64,000 bases of DNA, taken from the NCBI GenBank assembly GCA_026391795.1, contig JAPLDI010000017.1:40992-104991 (forward strand), written 5' to 3'. The position numbers were made by a program, and so were the translations under genes. The stretch is from Bacteroidota bacterium. Its GTDB lineage: Bacteria; Bacteroidota; Bacteroidia; Bacteroidales; FEN-979. This document shows positions 50,995 to 60,340 of this stretch, piece by piece. Below the pieces are notes generated by a model. The model saw nothing but the letters and a program-made list of their open reading frames with translations, was not told where the DNA came from and searched no databases. Each line of letters begins with the position of its first letter. Positions within the stretch are counted from its first letter, which is position 1.

Positions 50995-53390
50995 TAATCC
51001 TGTCACTGATTGCGGTGGCATTCCTCCCGCATAGAGTGTTAGCCGATTCCCCGCACGGCATTGGGTTTAACCTCAGCTGCGACCTATGTCATAATTCGAC
51101 AAACTGGACGCTGGATAAATCAATCTACGCTTTCAACCACTCGACGACTGCTTTTCCCCTCACCGGTCAGCACCAGGCTGTAAATTGCCGGTCGTGTCAT
51201 CCTACCCTGGTCTTTTCCGAAGCAAAAACCGCATGCAACGAGTGTCATACGGATATGCACAACCAGACGGTCGGCCCTGATTGCGGCAGGTGCCATACGT
51301 CTAAATCCTGGATTGTTGAAAATATAACTGAACTGCATCAGCGCAGCCGTTTTCCCCTTCTGGGAGCGCACAGAACAACCGACTGCTCCAATTGCCATAA
51401 ATCGGCTTCACTGCTCCGGTTTGAACCCCTCGGTGTACTCTGCTATGATTGTCACCAGGCCAACTACAACGCGGCAACTCAGCCCAACCATGTCCAGGGA
51501 AACTTTTCGAAAGATTGTATCCAGTGTCATTCGATCAACGGTTCAACATGGACATCCAGCAACGTAGACCACAGCTTTTTTCCACTGACGAAGGGGCATG
51601 GCAACCTCAACTGTTCACGTTGTCATACCAATGGTTCCTTTACCAATATCTCCAATCAATGTGTCAGCTGCCATGTTTCAAATTACAATACCTCCGCAAA
51701 TCCGAATCACAAGTCTGCCAACATTCCGACAACCTGTGCCGATTGCCATACTACCGACTTCGGATGGAAACCGGCCACCTTCACTATTCACAATACCTAT
51801 TATGCACTTACCGGCGCCCATATAACGACTAACTGCGACCAGTGCCATAACGGAAATTATGCCGTTACAGCAAATACCTGTGTCGGCTGCCACCAGGCAA
51901 ATTATGATAACTCCCAGAATCCAAATCATAAGGTCGCCAATATCCCCACATCCTGCGCCGATTGCCATACTACCACGCCAGGCTGGAAACCTGCCTCGTT
52001 TGCAATCCACAATACTTACTGGCAGCTAACAGGTGCACATGCAACCACAACTTGTAACCAGTGCCACAACGGAGTTTATACCAACACCCCGAACACCTGC
52101 GTAGGTTGTCACCTTACAGCCTATAACCAGACCACCAATCCCCCGCATGCCTCATCCCAGTTCGGAACGGATTGCCAGTCCTGTCACAGTACCAGTGCAT
52201 GGGTCCCGGCAACATTCGATCACGATTCAAAATATTTTCCGATCTATTCCGGGAAACACCAGGGAACCTGGACACTCTGCACCGACTGCCATACAACAGC
52301 ATCGAATTATGCTATTTTCAGTTGCATCGACTGTCATGCCCACAACAACCAGTCGTCAGTGAATAACCAGCATCAGGGGGTGGGAGGTTATTCCTATACC
52401 AGCCTTGCCTGCTATTCGTGCCACCCGACAGGTAGCGTAAGCGGTTCTTTCGATCATAACAATACCGGCTTCCCGCTAACGGGTGCCCATACAACTGTTC
52501 TCTGCAGCGCCTGTCATGTGAACGGATTCAGCGGCACTTCAACCTTGTGTTCTTCCTGTCATACCAATGCCTATAATCAGACAAACAATCCGAATCACAT
52601 TTCAGCAGGCATTCCAAACACCTGTGCAACCTGCCACACAACAAACCCGGGCTGGCAACCTGCCACATTCCCGACCCATAATAATTATTATGCACTGACT
52701 GGCGCACATGCCAGCATTACAAACTGCGACCAGTGCCATAACGGGAATTATACAAATACCACGCCGAATACCTGCGTCGGATGTCATCAGGCCAACTACA
52801 ACCAGACCACCAATCCCAATCACACCACCCTGGGGATTTCCACCGATTGTTCATCCTGTCATACGACCAATCCCGGATGGACGCCGGCATTATTTACCGT
52901 TCATAACAATTACTGGCCCCTGACGGGTGCCCATGCAAGCATCACAAATTGCAACCTCTGTCACAACGGGAACTACAACACTGCACCCACTAACTGTGTC
53001 GACTGCCACCTGAACGATTACAACCAGACCACCAATCCCCCTCACGCCTCTGCACAATTCCCTACCGATTGCCAGTCATGCCATACCACGATCGCATGGA
53101 GCCCTTCCACGTTCAACCATGATGGCCAGTATTTTCCTATTTATTCCGGACATCATGCCGGGAAATGGACACTTTGTGCCGACTGCCATACCAATGCCAG
53201 CAATTATCAGGTATTCAGCTGCATCGATTGCCATGCGCACAGCAACCAGTCGCAGGTAAACAATGAACACCAGGGGGTCTCCGGCTATTCATACAACAGC
53301 ATCGCCTGTTACAATTGTCATCCGACCGGCGGCGGTGGTAGTAAAATTTTGAATCGACAGAAGATTGACAGGAATATCCAGAAAAACTAA
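50970..53390 (+). CDS. 31-heme c-type cytochrome
   Basis: An 806-residue secreted cytochrome with 31 CxxCH motifs by my count. Signal peptide IILSLIAVAFLPHRVLA follows the start at 50970; a second ATG at 50976 is equally possible. The mature chain has long internal repeats: units with ALTGAH ... NCDQCHNGNY ... NTCVGCH ... TCADCHTT recur every 60-70 residues, and a block from CQSCH through GYSYTSLACYSCHPTG appears twice, in the middle and at the end. The tail is a short basic stretch. It could span or cap the porin encoded next. Confidence 0.92.
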   Translation: MEMRKLSLIILSLIAVAFLPHRVLADSPHGIGFNLSCDLCHNSTNWTLDKSIYAFNHSTTAFPLTGQHQAVNCRSCHPTLVFSEAKTACNECHTDMHNQTVGPDCGRCHTSKSWIVENITELHQRSRFPLLGAHRTTDCSNCHKSASLLRFEPLGVLCYDCHQANYNAATQPNHVQGNFSKDCIQCHSINGSTWTSSNVDHSFFPLTKGHGNLNCSRCHTNGSFTNISNQCVSCHVSNYNTSANPNHKSANIPTTCADCHTTDFGWKPATFTIHNTYYALTGAHITTNCDQCHNGNYAVTANTCVGCHQANYDNSQNPNHKVANIPTSCADCHTTTPGWKPASFAIHNTYWQLTGAHATTTCNQCHNGVYTNTPNTCVGCHLTAYNQTTNPPHASSQFGTDCQSCHSTSAWVPATFDHDSKYFPIYSGKHQGTWTLCTDCHTTASNYAIFSCIDCHAHNNQSSVNNQHQGVGGYSYTSLACYSCHPTGSVSGSFDHNNTGFPLTGAHTTVLCSACHVNGFSGTSTLCSSCHTNAYNQTNNPNHISAGIPNTCATCHTTNPGWQPATFPTHNNYYALTGAHASITNCDQCHNGNYTNTTPNTCVGCHQANYNQTTNPNHTTLGISTDCSSCHTTNPGWTPALFTVHNNYWPLTGAHASITNCNLCHNGNYNTAPTNCVDCHLNDYNQTTNPPHASAQFPTDCQSCHTTIAWSPSTFNHDGQYFPIYSGHHAGKWTLCADCHTNASNYQVFSCIDCHAHSNQSQVNNEHQGVSGYSYNSIACYNCHPTGGGGSKILNRQKIDRNIQKN

Positions 53391-53399
53391 AATCCGACA

Positions 53400-55049
53400 A
53401 TGAGGAATTTGTTGCCGTTTTTTCTTCTCCTCTTTTCAGGACTGAACCTGGTGGGTCAGAACCAGTCTTCTAATCTTGAGGGGTCCGTAACCTATGTGAC
53501 CTCGCAGAGCGTTTATGTTAAATTCGCCAGCACAAGCAGAATCAAGGCAGGAGATACCCTGTTTATGCAACAGGGGGAAACGCTTGTTCCGGCCCTCACG
53601 GTGAAAGATCTTTCTTCAATCTCATGTGTGTGCATTACTTTATCAGCCCTGACACTGAAAGTTTCCGATAAGGTTTTTTTCAAACCCTCCCCGGTATCCG
53701 CAACAGAACCAAAGGCAGAACCTGCTGCTGTCATCTCCCAGGAGCCAGTAAACCCGTTAACACCTGTTGAAAAGCCTGACAGCACCCTGATCGGAAAACC
53801 CGTCGGAATTAAAAGGAAACAGCAAATTCATGGATTTGTTAACCTTGCATCCTATTCAAACTTTTCAAATACTTCATCGAACCTGCAGAGTGAAAAATTG
53901 ACTGCTTCACTTTCGGCAAGGAACATTGGCAATTCGATTGTATCCGCGGAATATTATTTCTCCGTAATCCAGAATGACAAACAATATAATGAAGTTTCGA
54001 ACAGCGTTTTCAACAAACTCAAGATCTATAATTTCGATGTCAGTTTCGATTTCGGTAAAAAAGCCACCCTGCTGGTTGGAAGAAAGATCAACCCTAAACT
54101 CTCCAACATGGGGAGCAATGATGGAATTCAGTTTGAGCTGAAGTTCAAACCGCTGTCAATAGGGATCATTGCAGGTTTCCGCCCCAACTCCCAAGATTAT
54201 GGATTCAATAAAAGTCTTTTCCAGTATGGTACATACCTGTTTAATGAATATGCCGGGAAGAAAGGATTTATGCAAGCCAGCCTTGCATTCATCAACCAGA
54301 CCAATTCTGGGCAAACCGACCGGCGTTTTTTCTACGTGCAGCATGTCAATTCGCTCATAAAAAACCTCACCTTTTTCGGTTCTGCTGAAGTGGATATTTA
54401 TGGAAAAGAACTGACAAAAATGGACAGTGTCGATACCACTTACAGAACCACCACCACTCCGAAACTGACCAACCTTTATGCATCACTGAGCTACCGCATC
54501 CTGCAGCGTCTCTTTCTCTCTTTTTCCTACAGCACCCGGCAGAATATAATTTATTACGAGACTTATAAAACCTTTCTCGAGACGCTACTTGACAATTCGA
54601 ATGTTCAGGGATACAGTCTGCAGGTGAATTATACGCCAGTGAATAAATTATCAATCGGAGCAACAGGTTCCTATCGTTTCAGCAAACAGGATCCAAAGCC
54701 GACACAGAACGTATATGCTTATGTCACCTACAGCCAGATTCCAGGAATCAGGACCTCGGTAACAGTTTCCACCATCCTGCTGAAGACCGGATACCTGAAC
54801 GGTAAGATATACAGCGCCGGACTTTCCAAAGACCTGGCAGCCGGGAAACTTTATCTGGGGTTAACGTATCGCTATGTTGATTATCATTACATCAATACAG
54901 AATATGTTCCGACATACCAGAACATGGGAGAATTCAGCCTTACCTGGAGGATTATAAAGAAACTCTCTTTATCCCTTTACTATGAAGGAACGTTTGAAAA
55001 AACAAACCAGTACCAGCGTGTCTATGCCCAGATAAATATGGGATTCTAG
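53400..55049 (+). CDS. Outer-membrane beta-barrel, probable conduit porin
   Basis: A 549-residue protein: signal peptide (ends NLVGQ), a small beta-rich domain (about 25-100), a Pro/Glu-rich linker (about 103-135) and a long C-terminal beta-barrel of amphipathic strands with aromatic girdle residues, ending in Phe (QINMGF) as outer-membrane barrels do. It lies nine bases after the 31-heme cytochrome. In Shewanella and other electron-transfer systems a barrel (MtrB type) holds multiheme cytochromes across the outer membrane; the same role is inferred here from gene order, not from sequence identity. Confidence 0.78.
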   Translation: MRNLLPFFLLLFSGLNLVGQNQSSNLEGSVTYVTSQSVYVKFASTSRIKAGDTLFMQQGETLVPALTVKDLSSISCVCITLSALTLKVSDKVFFKPSPVSATEPKAEPAAVISQEPVNPLTPVEKPDSTLIGKPVGIKRKQQIHGFVNLASYSNFSNTSSNLQSEKLTASLSARNIGNSIVSAEYYFSVIQNDKQYNEVSNSVFNKLKIYNFDVSFDFGKKATLLVGRKINPKLSNMGSNDGIQFELKFKPLSIGIIAGFRPNSQDYGFNKSLFQYGTYLFNEYAGKKGFMQASLAFINQTNSGQTDRRFFYVQHVNSLIKNLTFFGSAEVDIYGKELTKMDSVDTTYRTTTTPKLTNLYASLSYRILQRLFLSFSYSTRQNIIYYETYKTFLETLLDNSNVQGYSLQVNYTPVNKLSIGATGSYRFSKQDPKPTQNVYAYVTYSQIPGIRTSVTVSTILLKTGYLNGKIYSAGLSKDLAAGKLYLGLTYRYVDYHYINTEYVPTYQNMGEFSLTWRIIKKLSLSLYYEGTFEKTNQYQRVYAQINMGF

Positions 55050-55058
55050 GAACTTTAT

Positions 55059-55199
55059 TCAGACAATCTTTCTTTTTATCGCTTTTGTTACCGCTTCCGA
55101 TTTGGAATGGACCTCCAGCATTTTGAAGATGTTCTTTACATGCGTGCAGATCATGTCGAGGCTGACAAAACATTTTTTCGCAACGGCCCGAAAAAATCA
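55059..55199 (-). pseudogene. Remnant of a LuxR/NarL-type DNA-binding domain
   Basis: The minus strand reads a stop, then AVAKKCFVSLDMICTHVKNI continuing into a LEVHSKSEAVTKAI ending and a stop codon. This is the recognition helix and end of a NarL/FixJ-type helix-turn-helix. The upstream half and any receiver domain are gone, so it is a decayed gene. It lies tail to tail with the porin gene. Confidence 0.7.
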
Positions 55200-55200
55200 A

Positions 55201-55584
55201 TTTTTTTAATGTTGTGAAAATATTTGATACCTGGCTGCTGACAGGAACAGGATATTACTTCGGAAAGAAAATGATTTTATAAAACGAAGAAATAAATTAA
55301 ACAAACCCTCACATCAATTCTTCATATATGATGAAGCGTGAATTGAAACACTGCTCCTTCCGACTTATTAACAACTGAATGCTGAAAGTATCTGCTCCTT
55401 AAAAGTGCAATCAGGCTCCCTGCGACAGATTGAGGAAACCTGATTGCTGTAATCCTTGTGATGAAGGCAGGCGACACATCCATTCTGTCCTGCTTAAAAC
55501 AGTCCATCAGGGGCCTGCATGAATCCACCAACAAGGTGAAACGAATGGATAACTTACTTTTTTCTGAGTAAAGAAATTCCTGCT
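55201..55584. other. Non-coding gap between LuxR remnant and H1-like gene
   Basis: No convincing gene. A minus-strand frame of 70 codons (55322-55534) ends SEGAVFQFTLHHI, faintly like the tail of a sensor kinase ATPase domain, so this could be further decay of the same regulatory locus. I do not call it a gene. Confidence 0.5.
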
Positions 55585-55833
55585 TTATTTTTTTACAACA
55601 GCTTTCTTTACCGCTTTTTTCGGAGCAGCTTTCTTAACAACTTTCTTTGGAGCAGCTTTCTTAACAACTTTTTTGGGAGCTGCTTTCTTTGCAACTACTG
55701 CTTTTTTTGGAGCTGCTTTTTTAGCTACTGCTGCTTTTTTCGGAGCTGCTTTCTTAGCTACTGCTGCTTTCTTGGGTGCTGCTTTCTTAGCAACCACTGC
55801 TTTTTTTACTACTTTTTTTACTGTCTTTGCCAT
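55585..55833 (-). CDS. Histone H1-like Lys/Ala/Pro-rich protein
   Basis: An 82-residue very basic protein made of VAKKAAPKKA repeats (start MAKTVKKVVKKAV). Such tails bind DNA non-specifically and are known as H1-like nucleoid proteins in Bacteroidota and Chlamydiae. The DNA shows a matching 30-bp tandem repeat, so copy number may vary. No globular domain is present. The upstream gap holds an AT-rich promoter region. Confidence 0.82.
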   Translation of the reverse strand: MAKTVKKVVKKAVVAKKAAPKKAAVAKKAAPKKAAVAKKAAPKKAVVAKKAAPKKVVKKAAPKKVVKKAAPKKAVKKAVVKK

Positions 55834-56481
55834 AAGGTTTTTTTTTAAATGTCCCGTAAAGCTATACGATTATTTTCCTCATGTTACACGAAGACTAAAT
55901 TAAATATCAACCTTTAATTAACAGAGCTATGGAATGTTAAGGATTGGTTCATCCCTCAGGCAACACCTGAAATCCGCACCAGCAAAGGGTTATACTGCAT
56001 TGTGCAGCAGGAATTATTCTTCATTTTTTTCGTAACGAATGAATTACAACATCTAAAAAAAAATTCAAAAAAATTATCCTGGTCATAAAAATGTTTTTTA
56101 TGGACTGAAAAAAAGAATCGCACAACTGTGCGGATTTTTTCATATAAATTTATCTATATGTTTATTTGTATTTGATCTGACAATAAATTTCAGCCAATTT
56201 TTTCGTCTATACATTTGAATATCACCTCCGTAATTTTTTGCAATTGCAACTACGGATTTTTCTGGTACAACCCTTGTACAGTTTATCGTTCTTTAATTAA
56301 CAATGCGAACTGTTTCCCTTCTGGAAAAAAAATTCAAGAAGGAATCCTTTACTTGGATCAGTTTCCACAAAGTAATCTGCGTGTTTTAATTAAAGTAAAA
56401 ATGGAAGGACAAGAAAGCATTCCATATTCCTGAAGTGCTTGATGTGTGTGAACGGTAATCATTTTTAACTAAAAAAAAACC
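55834..56481. other. Long leader/intergenic region before the repeat-rich T9SS gene
   Basis: About 650 bp, strongly AT-rich, without a credible gene. It contains the third GCAC palindrome with a T-run and must hold the divergent promoters of the H1-like gene and the T9SS gene. A 72-codon plus-strand frame at 56215 has a TTG start and unusual composition and is not called. Confidence 0.6.
56111..56140 (+). terminator. GCAC palindrome, copy 3, terminator-like
   Basis: CGCACA/TGTGCG arms with a 2-bp centre, extended by weaker pairs, flanked by an A-run and followed by ATTTTTTC. It has the form of an intrinsic terminator that works in both directions, but no transcribed gene ends near it on the plus strand. 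Confidence 0.6.
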
Positions 56482-59400
56482 ATGAGAACTGAAATTAAAA
56501 AGTCAATCCTGATCATCATTGCCGTGTTATCGGTAAATTTCATTTATGCTTATCACGTTACGGTGGCACCTGCCACTTGCTATCTGAATGGGGCTACTGC
56601 CCCTTACAATACATTGCATGGCGGGGACACCTTATTCATGACAAGCGGAAATAAAGCCTATATCTACATGATGAACTTCACCGGAAGTGCAACCACCCCG
56701 ATCGTTGTCATAAACCAGGGAGGCATCGTGACCATTGGAACGAATTATACGTACGGAGTGAAAATGGGTGGGTGCAGGTACATCAAGTTTACAGGTACGG
56801 GAACAAGTGCATCCTACGGATTTCAGGTAACACAAACCAATGGTGATGGGGTTTCCATTGGCGACCTTTCATCGGATATCGAAGTGGAACATGTTTATAT
56901 AAATAATTGCGGGATCAGAGGGATCGTTGCAAAAACTGATCCCTCTTGCGGAGGATATGCTTATCGCAAGAACTTCACACAATACAATACGATCATTCAC
57001 GACAATCTGATCGAGAACACCACAACGGAGGGAATGTACATCGGATCCAGTTTCTACAGTGGCGAAATATTAACCTGCAGCGGCGTCGACTCAACCATCC
57101 TGCCTTCCATTCTGAATGGGTGCAAGATCTATAACAACACTGTTAGACATACCGGATATGACGGAATACAGGTAGCTTCTGCATTGAATCTTTCCGTTTA
57201 CAATAACCTTGTTCAATATGACAGTCAATCAGGCGTAAGCTCACAGATGTCTGGAATTTTAATCGGAGGTGGATCCCAGGGCGACTGCTACAACAATTAC
57301 ATTGAGAACGGAAAAGGAGATGGAATAGAAAACCTGGGACTTGGAGGTTATAAAATTTTCAACAATGTGATTGCCTATGCAGGCTACAATTTTTATCCGG
57401 GGAATCAGTCTTATCCGAAATTCGGAATTTACACGAATGACTGTTCAGCAACGTCAGGTTCTGAATTTGACCTGATGTTCAACACAATCATCAGTCCGAA
57501 AACCTCGGGTATAAAATTTGCAAGTGTAAATGCTACCGCTTCAGTCATCGAAAACAATGCAATCATCAATCCCGGCCAGGCAGGGAGTTACATTGCAAAC
57601 ACCGGCAGTCAGGCAATTACAATAAGGAACAACTATACTTCCGCAACGATTGAACCTGCCATGTTTACCGATACTACATACAAGACGAATCCGGGCTCTC
57701 CGTTGATTGACGCCGGCTATCCGGAAACAAAAGGTATTACGACGGATAAGTTCGGTAATGCACGGTCGCAGGGAACGGCTCCCGACATCGGTGTTTATGA
57801 ATCAACCTCATCAGTAGGTCTTCCTTCAGTGACGACCACCGCTGTTTCGAACATTACACAAACCACTGCATCAAGCGGCGGGAATGTGACCTCAACAGGA
57901 GGAGGCACAGTAACAGCCAGAGGCGTCTGCTGGGGGACTACCACGTGCCCGGTATCTACCGGAAATCATACCAGTGATGGGACCGGATCGGGATCCTTTG
58001 TAAGCGGTATTACCGGATTAACCGCCGCTACACTTTATTATATGAGAGCCTATGCCACCAACAGTGCGGGAACTTCCTACGGAAATGAATTAACTTTTAC
58101 CACGCTACAAAATATAACTCTTCCGGTTGTAACTACCACCGCTGTTTCGAACATTACACAAACCACCGCATCAAGCGGCGGGAATGTGACCTCAACAGGT
58201 GGAGCAACTGTGACGGCGAGAGGCGTTTGCTGGAGCATCACCGCCGCCCCTGTAATTTCAACCAGCAGTCATACGACCGACGGCACAGGACCCGGATCAT
58301 TTGTGAGCAGCATCACGGGATTAACGGCTGCCACACTTTATCATCTGAGAGCCTATGCCACTAACAGTGCGGGAACTTCCTACGGAAATGAATTAACTTT
58401 TACCACGCTACAAAATATAACTCTTCCGGCTGTAACTACCACTGCTGTTTCGAACATTACACAAACCACCGCATCAAGCGGCGGTAATGTGACGTCAACA
58501 GGAGGAGGCACAGTAACAGCCAGAGGAGTCTGCTGGGGTACGACCACTTGCCCGGTATCTGCCGGAAATCATACCAGTGATGGGACCGGATCGGGATCCT
58601 TTGTAAGCAGTATAACCGGATTAACCGCCGCTACACTTTATTATGTGAGAGCATATGCCACCAACAGTGCGGGAACTTCCTATGGAAATGAATTAACTTT
58701 TACCACGTTACAAAATATTACTCTTCCGGCAGTGACGACCAGCGCTGTCGCCAATATTACACAAACCACCGCATCAAGCGGCGGTAATGTGACGTCAGAC
58801 GGGGGAGCCTCTGTGACTGCAAGAGGAGTTTGCTGGGGTACGACCACTTGCCCGGTATCTACCGGAAATCATACCAGTGATGGGACCGGATCGGGATCTT
58901 TTGTTAGCAGTATAACCGGATTAACCGCCGGCACACTGTATTATGTGAGAGCCTATGCCACCAACAGTGCAGGAACGTCATACGGAAATGAATTAACTTT
59001 TACCACGCTTCAAAATATAACTCTTCCGGTTGTAACTACCACTGCTGTTTCAAACATCACACAAACCACCGCATCAAGCGGTGGTAATGTGACTTCAGAT
59101 GGGGGAGGCTCCGTGACTGCAAGAGGAGTTTGCTGGAGCACCACAAGTTCGCCCGTCATTACCGGTTATCATACAAATGACGGAACAGGAACCGGATCGT
59201 TTGTCAGCAACATCACGGGATTGCTTCCCGGTACGCTCTATTATGTCAGAGCCTACGCCACGAACAGTGCAGGTACGTCATATGGAAATGAACGAAATTT
59301 TACGACCCTGGTGTCATCCACAACACCAACAGTAACAACAAATGCCGTTACAAATATTAGGAGCAACACTGCCACCTGCGGAGGAAACGTCACTTCAAAC

Positions 59401-59940
59401 GGAGGTTCTGCTGTAACAGCAAGAGGTGTCTGCTGGGGTACTTCGCAAAATCCTACAATTAATAATCCGCATACCAAGGATGGAACAGGAACGGGACCCT
59501 ATATAAGTTATATCACAGGACTGAGAAACCGGACCCGGTATTATGTAAGGGCATATGCTACAAACAGTAACGGGACTTCTTATGGCAACCAGCAAAGTTT
59601 CATAACTTCGAAGAACTATGACATAGTTGACATTCTGCCGGATAGTGCTGTTGCCGGTATTGAAAGTAATACGCTCGCTGAAAGCATTACATTAAAACTC
59701 TATCCAAATCCTGTAAGGAGTGCATTAACAATTGAATTTGAACTGTCAGAAAATTCAAGAGTTAATCTTTCTGTTTACAATCTCAGCGGGATAAAATTGT
59801 ACAGTGAGCAATTGAGTGATCAATCTTCAGGAACTCATGAAATGCAATTCAATGCATCATCCTATTCCGAAGGTTTGTATATCGTTGTTCTTTCGACAGA
59901 CAAAACAGTAATCAGGAAAAGATTTATAAAGGTGAACTGA
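56482..59940 (+). CDS. T9SS-secreted beta-helix protein with six ~100-residue repeats
   Basis: A 1152-residue surface protein. Signal peptide (ILIIIAVLSVNFIYA), then a right-handed beta-helix (about 30-440: GMYIGSSFYSGEIL, GIQVASALNLSVYNNLVQY), then six fibronectin-like repeats of about 100 residues, each with TTASSGGNVTSxGG, TARGVCWxT, DGTGxGSFVSxITGL and YYVRAYATNSAGTSYGNE, then a short T9SS sorting domain (YPNPVRSALTIEFEL ... SSYSEGLYIVVLSTDKTVIRK). Probably adhesin or glycan-binding protein. The 3' end is followed by a hairpin at 60006-60040. It stands alone. Confidence 0.87.
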   Translation: MRTEIKKSILIIIAVLSVNFIYAYHVTVAPATCYLNGATAPYNTLHGGDTLFMTSGNKAYIYMMNFTGSATTPIVVINQGGIVTIGTNYTYGVKMGGCRYIKFTGTGTSASYGFQVTQTNGDGVSIGDLSSDIEVEHVYINNCGIRGIVAKTDPSCGGYAYRKNFTQYNTIIHDNLIENTTTEGMYIGSSFYSGEILTCSGVDSTILPSILNGCKIYNNTVRHTGYDGIQVASALNLSVYNNLVQYDSQSGVSSQMSGILIGGGSQGDCYNNYIENGKGDGIENLGLGGYKIFNNVIAYAGYNFYPGNQSYPKFGIYTNDCSATSGSEFDLMFNTIISPKTSGIKFASVNATASVIENNAIINPGQAGSYIANTGSQAITIRNNYTSATIEPAMFTDTTYKTNPGSPLIDAGYPETKGITTDKFGNARSQGTAPDIGVYESTSSVGLPSVTTTAVSNITQTTASSGGNVTSTGGGTVTARGVCWGTTTCPVSTGNHTSDGTGSGSFVSGITGLTAATLYYMRAYATNSAGTSYGNELTFTTLQNITLPVVTTTAVSNITQTTASSGGNVTSTGGATVTARGVCWSITAAPVISTSSHTTDGTGPGSFVSSITGLTAATLYHLRAYATNSAGTSYGNELTFTTLQNITLPAVTTTAVSNITQTTASSGGNVTSTGGGTVTARGVCWGTTTCPVSAGNHTSDGTGSGSFVSSITGLTAATLYYVRAYATNSAGTSYGNELTFTTLQNITLPAVTTSAVANITQTTASSGGNVTSDGGASVTARGVCWGTTTCPVSTGNHTSDGTGSGSFVSSITGLTAGTLYYVRAYATNSAGTSYGNELTFTTLQNITLPVVTTTAVSNITQTTASSGGNVTSDGGGSVTARGVCWSTTSSPVITGYHTNDGTGTGSFVSNITGLLPGTLYYVRAYATNSAGTSYGNERNFTTLVSSTTPTVTTNAVTNIRSNTATCGGNVTSNGGSAVTARGVCWGTSQNPTINNPHTKDGTGTGPYISYITGLRNRTRYYVRAYATNSNGTSYGNQQSFITSKNYDIVDILPDSAVAGIESNTLAESITLKLYPNPVRSALTIEFELSENSRVNLSVYNLSGIKLYSEQLSDQSSGTHEMQFNASSYSEGLYIVVLSTDKTVIRKRFIKVN
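57826..59610 (+). repeat. Six tandem ~300-bp coding repeats
   Basis: Units begin at 57826, 58126, 58429, 58729, 59029 and 59329; the second is 303 bp. Units 1-5 are nearly identical in long blocks at the DNA level (for example the AACATTACACAAACCAC stretch), unit 6 is more divergent. This points to recent unequal crossing-over or gene conversion. Confidence 0.9.
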
Positions 59941-60005
59941 GAAGTTATTTCCACCCGGGTTCATGGATAGAAGATCCGGATATAATTTGCAAATTGGTAA
60001 AATGC

Positions 60006-60048
60006 AAAATGGCAAGATGGGTAAACCATTTTGCCATTTTACGTTTTT
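60006..60048 (+). terminator. Hairpin after the repeat-rich T9SS gene
   Basis: Fifteen-base arms (AAAATGGCAAGATGG against CCATTTTGCCATTTT, one G-T pair) with loop GTAAA, followed by ACGTTTTTG, 66 bp after the stop. A likely transcript end. The rest of 59941-60340 shows no gene. Confidence 0.6.
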
Positions 60049-60340
60049 GCCATCTCTGCTATGGCATCGACTGAATGATCGCACCTCTCTTAGATTTTAT
60101 TACCCTGACGGTCTAACCTTACTGAAATTGCCTGCAGGCTTAATAAAAGCAGTGCAGCCCAAGTGTCAAATCATTTAAGAAAATGACAGGACTTACCCCA
60201 TCTTATATCAAATCTTTAAAACAGATAAGGCGCAACAGCTTAGGAAATGTGTGAATGATGCAACTTATTCCCAGATTTGTGTAATGCTGGCCGAATCTAA
60301 CGGACTCACCTTTGTATCGTGAAAACTCATTCACTAAGCA

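Noticed and set aside
55322..55534. 70-codon minus-strand frame ending SEGAVFQFTLHHI
   Set aside because: Only a faint likeness to a kinase C-terminus; too short and isolated to call a gene.
56215..56433. 72-codon plus-strand frame before the repeat-rich T9SS gene
   Set aside because: TTG start, odd composition, no recognisable motif; more likely leader DNA.
57826..59610. Regular repeats resembling an array
   Set aside because: Units are about 300 bp, in frame and coding; there are no spacers, so this is not CRISPR.
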